Shown: positions 51,363-60,591, numbered from the stretch's first letter. The stretch: 64,000 bases of DNA from JALNZF01 sp964447405 (GCA_964447405.1 CAYUSP010000004.1:186001-250000); one strand, 5' to 3'. The notes: generated by a model from the sequence alone, not told the origin. Translations and numbers: made by a program.

Positions 51363-52427
51363 TCACTTCTTCCTATGGTTTTTCATGGTTGACTTGACAA
51401 ATTGTCCGAATTTCTTATCTTTCCTTCGCTTTTCAAAATAGGACAATTCATTGTATTCAGATTCCTTCATCAGCTTCATATAGCTCTGGTAACGGTCTGG
51501 TTGCAATGTTTCGTTCTCGATCGCAGCCAGGAGTGCGCAGCCGATCTCCTGCATATGGGTGCAATTGGCAAACCTGCAGTTCTTTGTAAGGCCCCAGATA
51601 TCAGCAAAGCTTTCCTCAAGCCCTGAGCTGACGCCGATATTCCCCAGTTCCCTCATGCCAGGTGTGTCGATCAGCATGGCCCCTTTATCGAGTATGACCA
51701 GTTGACGCTGCGCAGTCGTGTGTCTACCCTTCCCATCGCTTGCACGAACCGTGTTTGTCGCGAATCTATCGCTTCCAATGATATGGTTCAAGAGCGTTGT
51801 TTTGCCCACTCCCGAAGACCCGACCAGGCAATACGTTTTGCCCGGCTCAAGTAGTTGTTGCACCTGATCTATGCCGAAACCCGTCACATTGCTGAGCGGA
51901 AGGACTTTGCAGTTGATATTCGCTTGACGTACGTCTGCTATTCTCTGCTCCAATTTCTCGGGGCTGATGAGATCACTTTTTGTCAGGAGGAGCATTGGCT
52001 CAACATGCCCTTCGTTTACCATTACGAGGTAACGCTCCAGCCTGCGCAGATTGAAATCGAGATCACAGGATTGGACGATCAAGGCGACATCGATGTTGAC
52101 CGCGATCATCTGGTAGTCGATCTTTTTGCCGGGTGTCTTCCGTCGTAAAAACGATTTCCGCGGGAGAAGGCCGTGAATAATAGCTAATGTGTCATCGTTG
52201 TGATATTGAACAAGCGCCCAGTCGCCGACCGAAGGAAGGTCCATACTCGAATCAGCGGAGTAGATGAAACTGCCTGCCAGTTCAGCGAACACCTCGCTGT
52301 TTTCATTTCTTACGAGGTAACTGTCCCTGTGGACCGCGGTCACGCGAGCCGCAGTGCAATCAGGCCGCAGCGCCTCCGATCTTTTGTCTTCAAACCACTG
52401 ATCAAATCCGAGAGTTTTCAGTTCCAT
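51363..52427 (-). CDS. rsgA: Ribosome small-subunit-dependent GTPase A
   Basis: 354 residues. N-terminal OB fold; then a circularly permuted GTPase: LLTKSDL (G4), then GSSGVGKTTLLN (about 207-218, G1), then DTPGMREL (G3). C-terminal zinc set C-x4-C-x-H-x5-C in CRFANCTHMQEIGC. RsgA matures the 30S ribosomal subunit. Its C-terminal tail is basic. No strong ribosome binding site is visible before the ATG. Confidence 0.95.
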   Translation of the reverse strand: MELKTLGFDQWFEDKRSEALRPDCTAARVTAVHRDSYLVRNENSEVFAELAGSFIYSADSSMDLPSVGDWALVQYHNDDTLAIIHGLLPRKSFLRRKTPGKKIDYQMIAVNIDVALIVQSCDLDFNLRRLERYLVMVNEGHVEPMLLLTKSDLISPEKLEQRIADVRQANINCKVLPLSNVTGFGIDQVQQLLEPGKTYCLVGSSGVGKTTLLNHIIGSDRFATNTVRASDGKGRHTTAQRQLVILDKGAMLIDTPGMRELGNIGVSSGLEESFADIWGLTKNCRFANCTHMQEIGCALLAAIENETLQPDRYQSYMKLMKESEYNELSYFEKRRKDKKFGQFVKSTMKNHRKK

Positions 52428-52475
52428 GGTAAGTCATATGAGTTGTCCGGAATTATGTTACCCGCATTGGCGATT

Positions 52476-53048
52476 TTAGCTCTTCTTAAGCGATGCCAGG
52501 CGAATGCCGAGCTTTAATATGGCCGATTGAACGACGTTGAATTTAAAAGCATTCTTTCGCAGGTCCTTGCCGCAAGCGCCGCACTTGGTTGAATACCAGG
52601 CAAAGCTTGTCCTGCAATCCGGGCATTGCCACTGCTTTTCCTGTTCTTCAAGCCATTGCGTGACGCCATCTTTTTTGATCGTCTCCATGTTTGCGTGCGA
52701 GCATTTAATGTGCGGGAGCAGGCCTTCGATTTTTTTCCGATCAATTAGCATCTTGCAGGGGAATGCAGTGCAATCGATGCAATGCTCAACCTTCTTATCC
52801 ATCGCGCACGCTCGTATCCTGCAGATCTTGCAGTTTATGAACACATTGTCTGACTTGCATCCATCGCACTGGAGCTGCAACGTGCTGCTGTCATGATAGT
52901 CCACTTTTTGTGACCGCAGAAACGTCTTCAGCAGCGGTCCTGACCAGAACTCGGACAGCCTGGTCTTTTGCCCAGTCTTATAGGCCCTGTGGATGTCGCA
53001 GGCCCCGCAGTAGATCCCGCAGTATGAGTCGTAATTGTGGTTGTTCAT
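52476..53048 (-). CDS. DUF3795 Cys-rich protein (copy 1)
   Basis: 190 residues, AAGGAGG before the ATG. N-terminal DUF3795 core: SYCGIYCGACDIHRAY (about 8-23), CDGCKSD, CKICRIRACA, HCIDCTAFPC. A C-terminal zinc-ribbon-like pair follows, CPDC and CGACG (about 142-163), and is absent from the other two copies. Sixteen or so cysteines suggest two to three metal sites. The family has no established function. It is the first of three DUF3795 genes within 8.6 kb. Confidence 0.85.
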   Translation of the reverse strand: MNNHNYDSYCGIYCGACDIHRAYKTGQKTRLSEFWSGPLLKTFLRSQKVDYHDSSTLQLQCDGCKSDNVFINCKICRIRACAMDKKVEHCIDCTAFPCKMLIDRKKIEGLLPHIKCSHANMETIKKDGVTQWLEEQEKQWQCPDCRTSFAWYSTKCGACGKDLRKNAFKFNVVQSAILKLGIRLASLKKS

Positions 53049-53145
53049 AATGTACCTCCTTGATATCGGGAATAACGGACTATTTAGGTATCGTGTTCTG
53101 TTGCTCTACATGACCTTCCAATTGCGTTTTTTGGCTACGGCTTAT

Positions 53146-53649
53146 TCATTTCTGCTTTGATGCTAATGCAATTGCGTCCTGCAATGGCAACCGGTTTCCC
53201 GTAGTCAGGTAGTGATTCAGCATGGCTTCTCCCATGCGCATTTCAAAAGAAAAGCCATCTGACATGCTGCCGAGCGCCTGGTTTCCTTGTTCAGTGAGGC
53301 CAACGAGGAGCAGATCGTTCACCGCGCGTGTTGTGCCGTCACCATTATCTATAAGCGTTATGGAGAGACACATTGTCCTGAGGGCATTCACTCGGACAAA
53401 CTCGATCCTGGCATTTGGCTCATAATGACTGATCACCCAAACGTCGTCTGATGATTCTCCTGGCATACGCGTTCTGAAGACACAGTGCTTTTCAGCGACA
53501 CCTGAGTCGGATTTCAGCATTTCGCACTGCCAAGGTTCGATCCATTCGTATTCGCGGACAGGGCAAAGGAGAGGAAATACCTTGTTGGGTGGCGCTATGA
53601 AATGCTGAACAGCGCTATTTCTTACTTTTTTAGCTGTGAAGGTAGACAT
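53146..53649 (-). CDS. SRPBCC-family protein
   Basis: 167 residues, AGGAAAGGA upstream. Opens with the helix-grip strand VRNSAVQHFIAPPNKVFPLLC, then EWIEPWQCEML; this is typical of START/SRPBCC (polyketide cyclase-like) ligand-binding domains. No catalytic motif can be assigned. Cytoplasmic. It lies between DUF3795 and hydrolase genes. Confidence 0.75.
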   Translation of the reverse strand: MSTFTAKKVRNSAVQHFIAPPNKVFPLLCPVREYEWIEPWQCEMLKSDSGVAEKHCVFRTRMPGESSDDVWVISHYEPNARIEFVRVNALRTMCLSITLIDNGDGTTRAVNDLLLVGLTEQGNQALGSMSDGFSFEMRMGEAMLNHYLTTGNRLPLQDAIALASKQK

Positions 53650-53742
53650 ATCGTGTCCTTTCCTTTAACGGAGAGCGCAACCAGCGCTGTCAGACGACCG
53701 GTTCTCGCTCAGGTTGGGTGATGACTAATCCCCTACATCTCC

Positions 53743-54561
53743 CTATGCCAAGAGATGGAACTGCATAAACCTCAGTATTTGCCTGATAATCTCGCGAGAG
53801 GTTTCGCTATCGTGCATCAGGTCAAACGCGTGTGGTGCTTCAGCGTGATTCACGAATGTGATCGGCAGATTGCAGGACAACGCCTTGCCCAAGAAACTGT
53901 CTATCGTTTCATTCAGATGAGGCGTTTCATCCCGGCCTGCTCGCACGATGAACAGAGGCATATTTTGGGGAAGATCAGCGACTGATCTCCCCGCACACGG
54001 ATTTACGAAGCCGATCTGCCTGGCTACATCAGCCACGCTTGAGGTTCCTTCGAGGTCAAGCATGAATCCGTAACACAGAATAGCACACTTCAGATACTCC
54101 CGAGCTCCCTGCATCAGAACCGATAACGCATTAGGAACATTGCCAGAGCCGGCCCATACGCCGATCCGATTCTCGTCGATTCCTAAAACAGCGGAATTGT
54201 TCCGAACGTATTGAAGCAATGCGTGAACATCTGCTGCCGGATCAGTACCGGTCGTGTACGTGATTGCCACCAGTCCCGAGGCAGCCGTCAATTGTCCCCA
54301 GGAGATGTAGAATTCCATGTCCTTGAGCTTGCATCCGAGCATCTTCTGAAATCCCGGATCAGGATATCCGGTTATGAATACCACCGCGGGCGTACGCGCT
54401 TCACTTTTTGAATCAGGCGGATAGTAGATATCCATGGTAAGCGCCCCCGCATCAGTGACCCGGTATTCCACGTCTTTGCGAATTTTCACATCACTTGTTC
54501 GCGGTATTTGGTAGACGACCTTCATTTTCGTCATAGCATGTCTCTCTGTTGCCTGGCTCAT
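53743..54561 (-). CDS. Alpha/beta hydrolase (dienelactone-hydrolase-like)
   Basis: 272 residues; the ATG at 54561 has GAGGAG eight bases upstream. Segments: AGALTMDIYYPPDS, VVFITGYPDPGF (oxyanion area), nucleophile VWAGSGNVPNAL (about 142-153), acid VRAGRDETPH, base His in EAPHAFDLMHD. Probable carboxylesterase; the substrate is unknown. The nucleophile Ser is in AGSGN where many relatives have GxSxG. Confidence 0.8.
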   Translation of the reverse strand: MSQATERHAMTKMKVVYQIPRTSDVKIRKDVEYRVTDAGALTMDIYYPPDSKSEARTPAVVFITGYPDPGFQKMLGCKLKDMEFYISWGQLTAASGLVAITYTTGTDPAADVHALLQYVRNNSAVLGIDENRIGVWAGSGNVPNALSVLMQGAREYLKCAILCYGFMLDLEGTSSVADVARQIGFVNPCAGRSVADLPQNMPLFIVRAGRDETPHLNETIDSFLGKALSCNLPITFVNHAEAPHAFDLMHDSETSREIIRQILRFMQFHLLA

Positions 54562-54654
54562 GTGTATTTCTCCTCTTCTTCGGCCCAATCCCTGGGCCAC
54601 GTTGATTCCTGCCTTTCTCCGCCATCGTCATACAGACATAATACCGGTAAAGCA

Positions 54655-54828
54655 TCAACGTTGTGCCTGATTTTCCTTGAGCTGCTTCTGATATTCGTCA
54701 TAACTCATCCCGGTCCGCTTCAGGCATTCCTGCTGGTCAGCGCCATAAAGCTTCTGGCATTCCATCTCCTGACCGTAGCGCAGACTGTCATAGACGGTTC
54801 TTTTGGTGCAGTTGGATATCGTTGCCAT
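54655..54828 (-). CDS. Small charged protein resembling a lipoprotein without signal
   Basis: 57 residues. After SNC the chain reads like the mature part of small proteobacterial lipoproteins: SLRYGQEMECQKL, then QQECLKRTGMSYDEYQ. The usual hydrophobic signal before the Cys is missing, because an in-frame stop lies just upstream. It is either a truncated lipoprotein gene or a cytosolic protein. No good ribosome binding site. Confidence 0.4.
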   Translation of the reverse strand: MATISNCTKRTVYDSLRYGQEMECQKLYGADQQECLKRTGMSYDEYQKQLKENQAQR

Positions 54829-54915
54829 TATAAACAATGCTCATATCAGTGAAGTGATCTTCACAGGTATCCTCATGGATCAAGTGAAATCATTAGCATA
54901 GCCTGTGGATCGATC

Positions 54916-54968
54916 GGCGTGGGCCGTGACAGGTTGCACCATCAATGTTCAGGAGCCGGGTATCTTGA
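54916..54968. repeat. 53-bp conserved segment, copy 1
   Basis: Aligns without gaps to 60534-60586, 40 of 53 bases identical. It spans the 3' end and stop codon of the DUF4386 gene and 26 bp beyond it. Confidence 0.6.
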
Positions 54969-55574
54969 GCCCGCTATTATTTGCGGTGACTCAATCGCAG
55001 CTGGATCGAATCCTTTGAAAATAAGCCATACTGCCATGACCAGCTCCTGCAAACCTATGGGAGGCGCAAAATAGGGCATGACCGCCATCAATGGCCTGGT
55101 AACGAAGAGGCCGAACATATGCAGCAAGGCGCCGGTTAATAATAATGCAACTGCCAAAAAACCCCAACCTGACAACCAACGAGGAATGAGTTTTGATGCA
55201 TAGAGTAAATAATAGAACAAAGCTCCCGCGTTAATAGATCCCTGACTTAAACTGATGAGCGACAGAGAGTTGACCGCCAGATAAATATGGAGCTTGCCCT
55301 CCAGCAGCCGGAAAGCGACATACCCAAGAGCTATTCTTTCACTGAACATCTTTAGGATGGGGAACAAGACGACCGGTATCAATATCATGGCAGGAGCACA
55401 GGTGAAGTCGAGCAGGACCCCGATCATCACAGACGTTTTGTCCGGATAGGCGGCGGCAAGGTAGTCCGGACCGTCAAGAACAGGCTTGTATATGCTCGTG
55501 GCAATGATGTTTAGAACAAGCGCAATGAGAAATAATACTGCTGCGATCGCCGCCGGCCTTCTGGTTGTATTCAT
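54942..55574 (-). CDS. DUF4386 membrane protein
   Basis: 210 residues with six to seven helices; AAGGAC precedes the ATG. Recognised by the opening RRPAAIAAVLFLIALVLNII and the GYVAFRLLEG (about 84-93) and LYASKLIPRWLSGWG (about 126-140) segments of DUF4386. Function unknown. Its last residues (SRYPAPEH) are encoded within the 53-bp shared segment. Confidence 0.83.
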   Translation of the reverse strand: MNTTRRPAAIAAVLFLIALVLNIIATSIYKPVLDGPDYLAAAYPDKTSVMIGVLLDFTCAPAMILIPVVLFPILKMFSERIALGYVAFRLLEGKLHIYLAVNSLSLISLSQGSINAGALFYYLLYASKLIPRWLSGWGFLAVALLLTGALLHMFGLFVTRPLMAVMPYFAPPIGLQELVMAVWLIFKGFDPAAIESPQIIAGSRYPAPEH

Positions 55575-55631
55575 ACTAGTGTCCTTGTTATCGATACAGA
55601 CATTGCACCGGTTTTTTCTGCAAGGAGAACG

Positions 55632-55982
55632 CTACGCCGGCCTGATGGACTGCCTTCTGTTCGCCGACATAATTTCCGCATGTCGTGCTATGCCCGCACT
55701 TTTTATCTGAAGGATGCAGGCCCGCCTGTCTGAACGCAGAATGATTCCGATGACCTTCGACAATACGCTATTGAACTTATTGCATGCTGCCGGGTCCGGA
55801 TTGGTATTGCAATCAGCGCACGAAGCGTATCCGTTCTCCGTGCAGCAGCTTTTCACCTTGCACCATGTCGCCTTGGCATTATCATGACATCCGGGACATT
55901 TTCCCTTCAAGTATCCCCTGCATGCACTGCAATACAATCCGCAATAGGCCACCAGCCCGGCATCCGCGACGATCGTTTTCAT
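55632..55982 (-). CDS. DUF3795 Cys-rich protein (copy 2)
   Basis: 116 residues; the ATG at 55982 has AAGGAGG 5 nt upstream. Compact DUF3795 core: AYCGLYCSACRGYLKGKCPGC (about 13-33; contiguous motif shortened in copy 1), WCKVKSCC, CADC and a final helix. Ten cysteines. Lies just upstream of the DUF4386 gene on the same strand. Confidence 0.82.
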   Translation of the reverse strand: MKTIVADAGLVAYCGLYCSACRGYLKGKCPGCHDNAKATWCKVKSCCTENGYASCADCNTNPDPAACNKFNSVLSKVIGIILRSDRRACILQIKSAGIARHAEIMSANRRQSIRPA

Positions 55983-56073
55983 GGCTCCTCCTTGTGAACG
56001 CCCTTTATTTGCTCGTCTTTCTTTGCGCCTTGGCGTCTTGGCGCGACCATATTCTTGTTGTTTTGGGAAGAAG

Positions 56074-56718
56074 TTAACGCTTAACTGGCCCCCTTTCTGG
56101 TGTTCCAATATCCCGTCCGCGCAAGAGGACAATAGCCAGCACCGCCATCCAGAGCATGTAACCATAGATGTTGATGCGCTCCCTCACCCCGACCCACGGC
56201 GTCGGCAGGTTGGCTGCGATTCGGGGAGCATCCATGAATGCCCAGGCTCCGCAAACAAAGAGTATCAGAATTGTCGCGATCGAGTAGAAGCGGAACCATT
56301 TTCCACGAGCGGCGGCTCCGAGCCCAATGATCAGCAGGATCAAGAGTACTGTCAAAACCGTAATGATGATGTGCATCGCATCGGTCAGCGTTGACCCGGC
56401 CCCGCGGAGGTGCATCGGAACGAATGTCGCCACCAGATCCACGACCCCGAGCACGATCAGCAGAACTCCCGCAATACGCAGAGCGCGCTTTTGTCCGGCT
56501 GCACTACGGACGCCCAATCCAAATGCTATCTCAAGCATAGCATAGAGGAGCAGAATGGGAACCAGAAGAGGCCTGGTCGGCGCCCCAATGGCCCTCAACT
56601 CGCTCACGGATTGCGCGGTGTAGCTGTAGCCCTCCCATAGCATGGCCGATATGATGTCTGAAGCGACATACAGTACGGAAGCGAGGATACCGCAGATGAG
56701 AAGATTCTTTTGCACCAT
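56074..56718 (-). CDS. DUF998 membrane protein
   Basis: 214 residues with six helices. Typical DUF998 start (GILASVLYVASDII, then YSYTAQSVSELRAIGAPTRP) with the helix 1-2 loop conserved. The family is common in Firmicutes, archaea and Actinobacteria; function unknown. Its presence with DUF4386 and CPBP genes resembles gene sets of those groups. Confidence 0.85.
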   Translation of the reverse strand: MVQKNLLICGILASVLYVASDIISAMLWEGYSYTAQSVSELRAIGAPTRPLLVPILLLYAMLEIAFGLGVRSAAGQKRALRIAGVLLIVLGVVDLVATFVPMHLRGAGSTLTDAMHIIITVLTVLLILLIIGLGAAARGKWFRFYSIATILILFVCGAWAFMDAPRIAANLPTPWVGVRERINIYGYMLWMAVLAIVLLRGRDIGTPERGPVKR

Positions 56719-56860
56719 GCATCACATCCTGGACCGGCGTCGGTTTCGGTTTTACCGGTTGCACACGCACTCTGCGGGCGCGACACGCTCGGTCCCTATG
56801 ACCTCTTCGCAGGTATTGCCATGCTCTCACTGCCGCATTGGACCGGTCCTCAATCGCGCA

Positions 56861-57607
56861 TTATTGAGCGAAGTTCCTACCAAGCTGATACGACCGCTCG
56901 AGATAGGCTTTGCGGGTCGCATCATTGGCACCCTGCAAGGCGTAGAAATAAACGTGCTCGACGTTTTGAATTCCAGGATACCGCAATCCGTAGTCGTCAA
57001 TAAGCGTCTGCATTGCGGCCCGCAGGCCCGAATCATACGCTGCCTCGTCGAATAACGTGGTACTGATGATCAGGGCCTTCTTGTGCGTGAGCAACGGGAC
57101 GCGGCCATGGATATCGCCTCGCCAGCCTTCTGGCTTGAGCGCAAAAGCGAAGCCCAACGAAAAGACGCGTTCGATCCATCCCTTGAGTATGGCCGGGAAT
57201 CCGACAAAAAAAACGGGCGAGATGAAGACCAACGCTTCAGCTCGTGCAACTTTCTCCTGCTGTTCCTTGACATCGCGCGGACCGCCCCGGCCCCGGATTT
57301 CACGGATTATGTCCCGCGCTGTTCTGTTGCCTATCCACCGCTTGAGCAGCAGCCTGCTCAGGGGATTGCCGGCTCGCTCCATCAACCGCTCACTGAAGCG
57401 CATAGAGCCCAGCACGTCGTCGGGGACGCTGTCATCGATCCAATTAGGTTCATCGTGATCGCGAAGCACCGGATCGAAATGAATGGCATGCAGGTCGACC
57501 ACTTCATGCACATGTCCGGCATCGCGCAGGCCGTCACTGAACCGCTCCAAAATCGCATGGCAGAACGAACTCGGATTATGGTGTGCGTAAATCGTAAGAA
57601 CTCTCAT
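56861..57607 (-). CDS. NAD(P)H-dependent flavodoxin-fold oxidoreductase (NQO1/MdaB-like)
   Basis: 248 residues, start preceded by GAGGATGAG. Flavodoxin_2 fold: RVLTIYAHHNPSSFCHAI (FMN/FAD phosphate loop), DLHAIHFDPVL, EALVFISPVFFVGFPAILKGW (about 126-146), then the FAD-contacting region. It reduces quinones by two electrons. It lies 12 bp upstream of, and is probably cotranscribed with, nothing on its 3' side, but shares the strand with the C_GCAxxG gene upstream. Confidence 0.87.
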   Translation of the reverse strand: MRVLTIYAHHNPSSFCHAILERFSDGLRDAGHVHEVVDLHAIHFDPVLRDHDEPNWIDDSVPDDVLGSMRFSERLMERAGNPLSRLLLKRWIGNRTARDIIREIRGRGGPRDVKEQQEKVARAEALVFISPVFFVGFPAILKGWIERVFSLGFAFALKPEGWRGDIHGRVPLLTHKKALIISTTLFDEAAYDSGLRAAMQTLIDDYGLRYPGIQNVEHVYFYALQGANDATRKAYLERSYQLGRNFAQ

Positions 57608-57619
57608 CTCTCATCCTCC

Positions 57620-58600
57620 TCAAGGCTGCCCGTCCCGGGCGTGCCTGATCATGCTAAGGACCTCATCCGCCACGTCCTGCGCCATGGCGGCACACCTCGT
57701 CACGCCGTCTTTCTCAATATAATGCACCACACCGTCTATTCTTGAGAAATCACTGTTCGCGATCGCGCTGCACCGGGTGCTGCCGAACCTCGCCGCGAAC
57801 CACTGTCCAAGTCGATGACCTCGATTCATAGTCCGATTGAAGGCATTCAGGTTGTCGGCGAAAGCATCACCACCGACCGCCATTGTGCCGATCATCCGCA
57901 GGACGCGCAGGCGGCTGTTCTCGATGTCGCCGAGCGCCAGGCCAAGGGCCATGACGCCGGCTACGAAGGCGCTGCACGACCTGCCGGTGAAAACCGTCCC
58001 GCCCATGAAGCCCGAGGTGCCGTCAAGCAATTCCTGGTTTACCGGAATGCTGTCTCGCAGGCGATAAAACACCGCGTGGGCGCAGTGGAATCCCTGCTCA
58101 GCATAGTACGCATTCAGGCGACCGTATGCCTCGCAACGTTCCGGGGATAGGGCGTCGGCACAGTCGCTGGAAAGCGTCTTTTCGAAAAGTTCAGATGCCT
58201 GAAGAATAACGCGGATGCATTTGAGCGGCAAGCGGCTTTGGCCGCGAATCCGCGAGCAGCGGATCGCGCCGCAGCTCGATTCAAAGCGCTGCAGGAAATC
58301 ATGGCCCTTGTAAACGATCATCGGCACTCCTCCTCGCATCGGATCCGAAGTGTGCTGGAGTCCTAACAGGATAAGCGGCGCGGTGATTCCACCGCATTCC
58401 TGACCCGTATTGCCGATGCCGCCTGGGAGGCCCGCTACCATGCGGACGAGCCAGGTCGCCCGCAGCGCCGACAGGTCAAGAAGAGTCTGCATGACAGCGG
58501 GCGCGCAGTGACCCATTCTCGAAAGGTTCGAGAGGCTCCTGTTGCGGCTCCTTGGAGCGGTTTTTGCAGTCGAATCCACAAAAGAAATCAAGCGTTTCAT
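57620..58600 (-). CDS. Double C_GCAxxG_C_C-family redox protein
   Basis: 326 residues; the ATG at 58600 is preferred because AAAGGAG lies 8-9 nt upstream. Two copies of the C_GCAxxG_C_C unit. First half: GHCAPAVMQTLLDL (about 30-43), GGIGNTGQECGGITAPLILLG, SCGAIRC. Second half: GFHCAHAVFYRL, GGTVFTGRSCSAFVAGVMALG, STRCSA. Known members are single-domain and thought redox-active; a tandem fusion with a partly altered second set (C replaced near GRSCSAF) is less usual. The gene is 12 bp upstream of the NQO1-like flavoprotein, a plausible electron partner. Confidence 0.82.
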   Translation of the reverse strand: MKRLISFVDSTAKTAPRSRNRSLSNLSRMGHCAPAVMQTLLDLSALRATWLVRMVAGLPGGIGNTGQECGGITAPLILLGLQHTSDPMRGGVPMIVYKGHDFLQRFESSCGAIRCSRIRGQSRLPLKCIRVILQASELFEKTLSSDCADALSPERCEAYGRLNAYYAEQGFHCAHAVFYRLRDSIPVNQELLDGTSGFMGGTVFTGRSCSAFVAGVMALGLALGDIENSRLRVLRMIGTMAVGGDAFADNLNAFNRTMNRGHRLGQWFAARFGSTRCSAIANSDFSRIDGVVHYIEKDGVTRCAAMAQDVADEVLSMIRHARDGQP

Positions 58601-58770
58601 TTGCAGCGCTCCTTTTGGTCGCTCGTAAAAAACAGTACAACAAGGTCTATCATTTTGTATTGGCTTCAACTTCCGGCTCTCAGCTTGTAGTTTAGGTTAA
58701 AGCATAGCACGGCCAATGGCCTTGTCGGATTTCGCATTCTACCCTACCTATTAACAGGAAGATGCATTCT

Positions 58771-59655
58771 TCAATCTGTCTGCCCCGGGAGCACTTGTCG
58801 TGTGAGCCGCCCGCCATGCGCCGCGACGACTGCTGCAACCACGATCCACATCACGGCGGTCGATGCAAGGTCATAGATCAAAAGAGGCATTCCTGCTATC
58901 CCTTGAGGTTCGAAGATGATCGTGCCGGCGGTAAGACTGATGTGCATGAGTATCGCTACAAGAAGGCTCCCGGTGCGGTCGTAGACCCACACCATGAGCA
59001 CCCGGTAGGCCGGCAGAATCCCGTCAAGATCACCGAGGCCTCTCGCGGTAATAAAGACGACCTGTGAGAGCCCACCGGAATAAGCGTTGCTTGCAAAAAT
59101 GACGTTCGCAAGGATGTGCCACGCTCCCCACAGCACGCCTACGATGAGTCCAGTTGCGAAGATACTGTAACGCTGCCTCAACTCCGGTATGGCGAACCCC
59201 GTCCACCCCACCTCCTCGAAGATCCCGGCCGAAAGCGCCGCCGCGATCCCGAACATCAACCGGTACGCCTTGTCGTCGGAAGCGAATATGCCGGGGAGGA
59301 ATTCCGAAGAATAGAGCGAAAGTGCAAGGAGCTCTGCCATCAGCACGAGCGGGCCGATCAGGAGCGCTGCCGCGTACCAGCGCACGCTCACACGCCACTT
59401 GAGCAAGCGGGAAAGCAGGTGGCGAAAACCCTGCCTTCCATAAATTAGACCGGTGAGCAGAAGGCCTGAGATAGCTGGCCCGCCGAGCAGCGCCGGGACC
59501 GCGTACGGCATCACCATCTCGAACCGTTCCTTGGTGGCCGGTATTCCGCCGGTTTGGACAATCACCAGGAGGATACCGCTCCATGAGATGGCGAACGTTA
59601 GGGCAAAGTAGGTCGCCACGGGGTACCTCTTGATGAAAGCATTGATGGTCGACAC
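58771..59655 (-). CDS. CPBP-family intramembrane metalloprotease
   Basis: 294 residues; the GTG at 59655 is preferred (GAGGAGG five bases upstream). Seven to eight helices. Active-site motifs EEVGWTGFAIPEL (about 162-174; EE pair with the GF variant of EExxxR), VLWGAWHIL (His) and VAILMHISLT (His). The family includes Rce1-like CAAX proteases and bacteriocin-immunity proteins. An isoprenylcysteine-methyltransferase-like gene lies 1.4 kb upstream. Confidence 0.88.
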   Translation of the reverse strand: MSTINAFIKRYPVATYFALTFAISWSGILLVIVQTGGIPATKERFEMVMPYAVPALLGGPAISGLLLTGLIYGRQGFRHLLSRLLKWRVSVRWYAAALLIGPLVLMAELLALSLYSSEFLPGIFASDDKAYRLMFGIAAALSAGIFEEVGWTGFAIPELRQRYSIFATGLIVGVLWGAWHILANVIFASNAYSGGLSQVVFITARGLGDLDGILPAYRVLMVWVYDRTGSLLVAILMHISLTAGTIIFEPQGIAGMPLLIYDLASTAVMWIVVAAVVAAHGGRLTRQVLPGQTD

Positions 59656-59695
59656 AATGTCCTCCTCTTGCAAGTCAGACAATATCTTATCCAGA

Positions 59696-60472
59696 CTAAC
59701 TCTCCCTGTTGTTCGTCATGCGCGCGGTGATCGTGTCAACGAGACCGCCCGTCGCCTTCTTCAACACACCTAAGCGCGTTGGAAAGTAATAGTCGGATTC
59801 GAACCAGCCCTTGTCCCGGTAGTACGTAAAGTCTCGAGAGGTTTCGTTCAGCATGACCCGCATACTCGTCCGGGCTGCCCTGAAGGCTAAGAGCTTGAAG
59901 AGCGTCGGAACAGGATACTGCGGCTGCAACAGTCCGGCATGGAACCTCCTGCTGTGCTCTGCAGCGACGCTGTCGATCTTGCTCCTTTCCTTGTCGTTCA
60001 TCGGGTCGAGGGCTGTGGTACAACTTCCCTTGACCACGTTGAATCCTAGGCCCATTCCCACGAAGTCAAGATACTTCACCACCTTCGATCCGCCGTAGAT
60101 GCCCTGGGCCACGATGCTGGTGAAGGTCTTGCCAAAAAAGCGCGGGCGATGGAAGACGAAACCGAGCCTGTCAAGGAACGTCTTCATGATCGCTGAGACC
60201 TGGTACGAATAGTTCGGAGTCGCGAGAACCACCCCGTCCGATGCCATCATCTTCTCAATTAGCACATCCCGGTCGTCCTTCAGCGGGCAAAACTCTTCGC
60301 CCTTGCGAAAGCAGTTTTTGCAGCCCCGGCAAAACTCCACCCGGTGGTCGGTGAGCGCGACGATCTCGCACTCGACGTTGTCAAGCGACTTCAGGTTTTC
60401 CAGAAACTGGTGAACCGCGTAATAGGTGTGCTGCTTGCGGGCTGTGCCAAGGAAGGCGGTGACTTTCTTCAT
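59696..60472 (-). CDS. NADPH-dependent FMN reductase-family flavoprotein with Cys set
   Basis: 258 residues; the ATG at 60472 has GGAGG seven bases upstream. Flavodoxin-like FMN fold (KVTAFLGTARKQHTYYAV, ATPNYSYQVSAIMKTFLDR) with an iron-sulfur-flavoprotein-like insertion CRGCKNCFRKGEEFC (about 52-66), which may hold a 4Fe-4S cluster. Such proteins occur mostly in anaerobes. Confidence 0.85.
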   Translation of the reverse strand: MKKVTAFLGTARKQHTYYAVHQFLENLKSLDNVECEIVALTDHRVEFCRGCKNCFRKGEEFCPLKDDRDVLIEKMMASDGVVLATPNYSYQVSAIMKTFLDRLGFVFHRPRFFGKTFTSIVAQGIYGGSKVVKYLDFVGMGLGFNVVKGSCTTALDPMNDKERSKIDSVAAEHSRRFHAGLLQPQYPVPTLFKLLAFRAARTSMRVMLNETSRDFTYYRDKGWFESDYYFPTRLGVLKKATGGLVDTITARMTNNRES

Positions 60473-60533
60473 ATGCTGACCTCCATAACCGCTCGATAGG
60501 TAGATAAGGCTAGCAAGATCTGCAGGATGACCT

Positions 60534-60586
60534 GGCGCGGGCACTGACAGGCTGGGCCGTCAGTGTCCAAGAACCGGGTGTCATGA
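60534..60586. repeat. 53-bp conserved segment, copy 2
   Basis: Ungapped match (75%) to 54916-54968. Here it lies in the gap after DUF3795 copy 3, where no DUF4386 gene is present; it carries a short perfect stem CACTGAC/GTCAGTG. Confidence 0.6.
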
Positions 60587-60591
60587 TTCCT

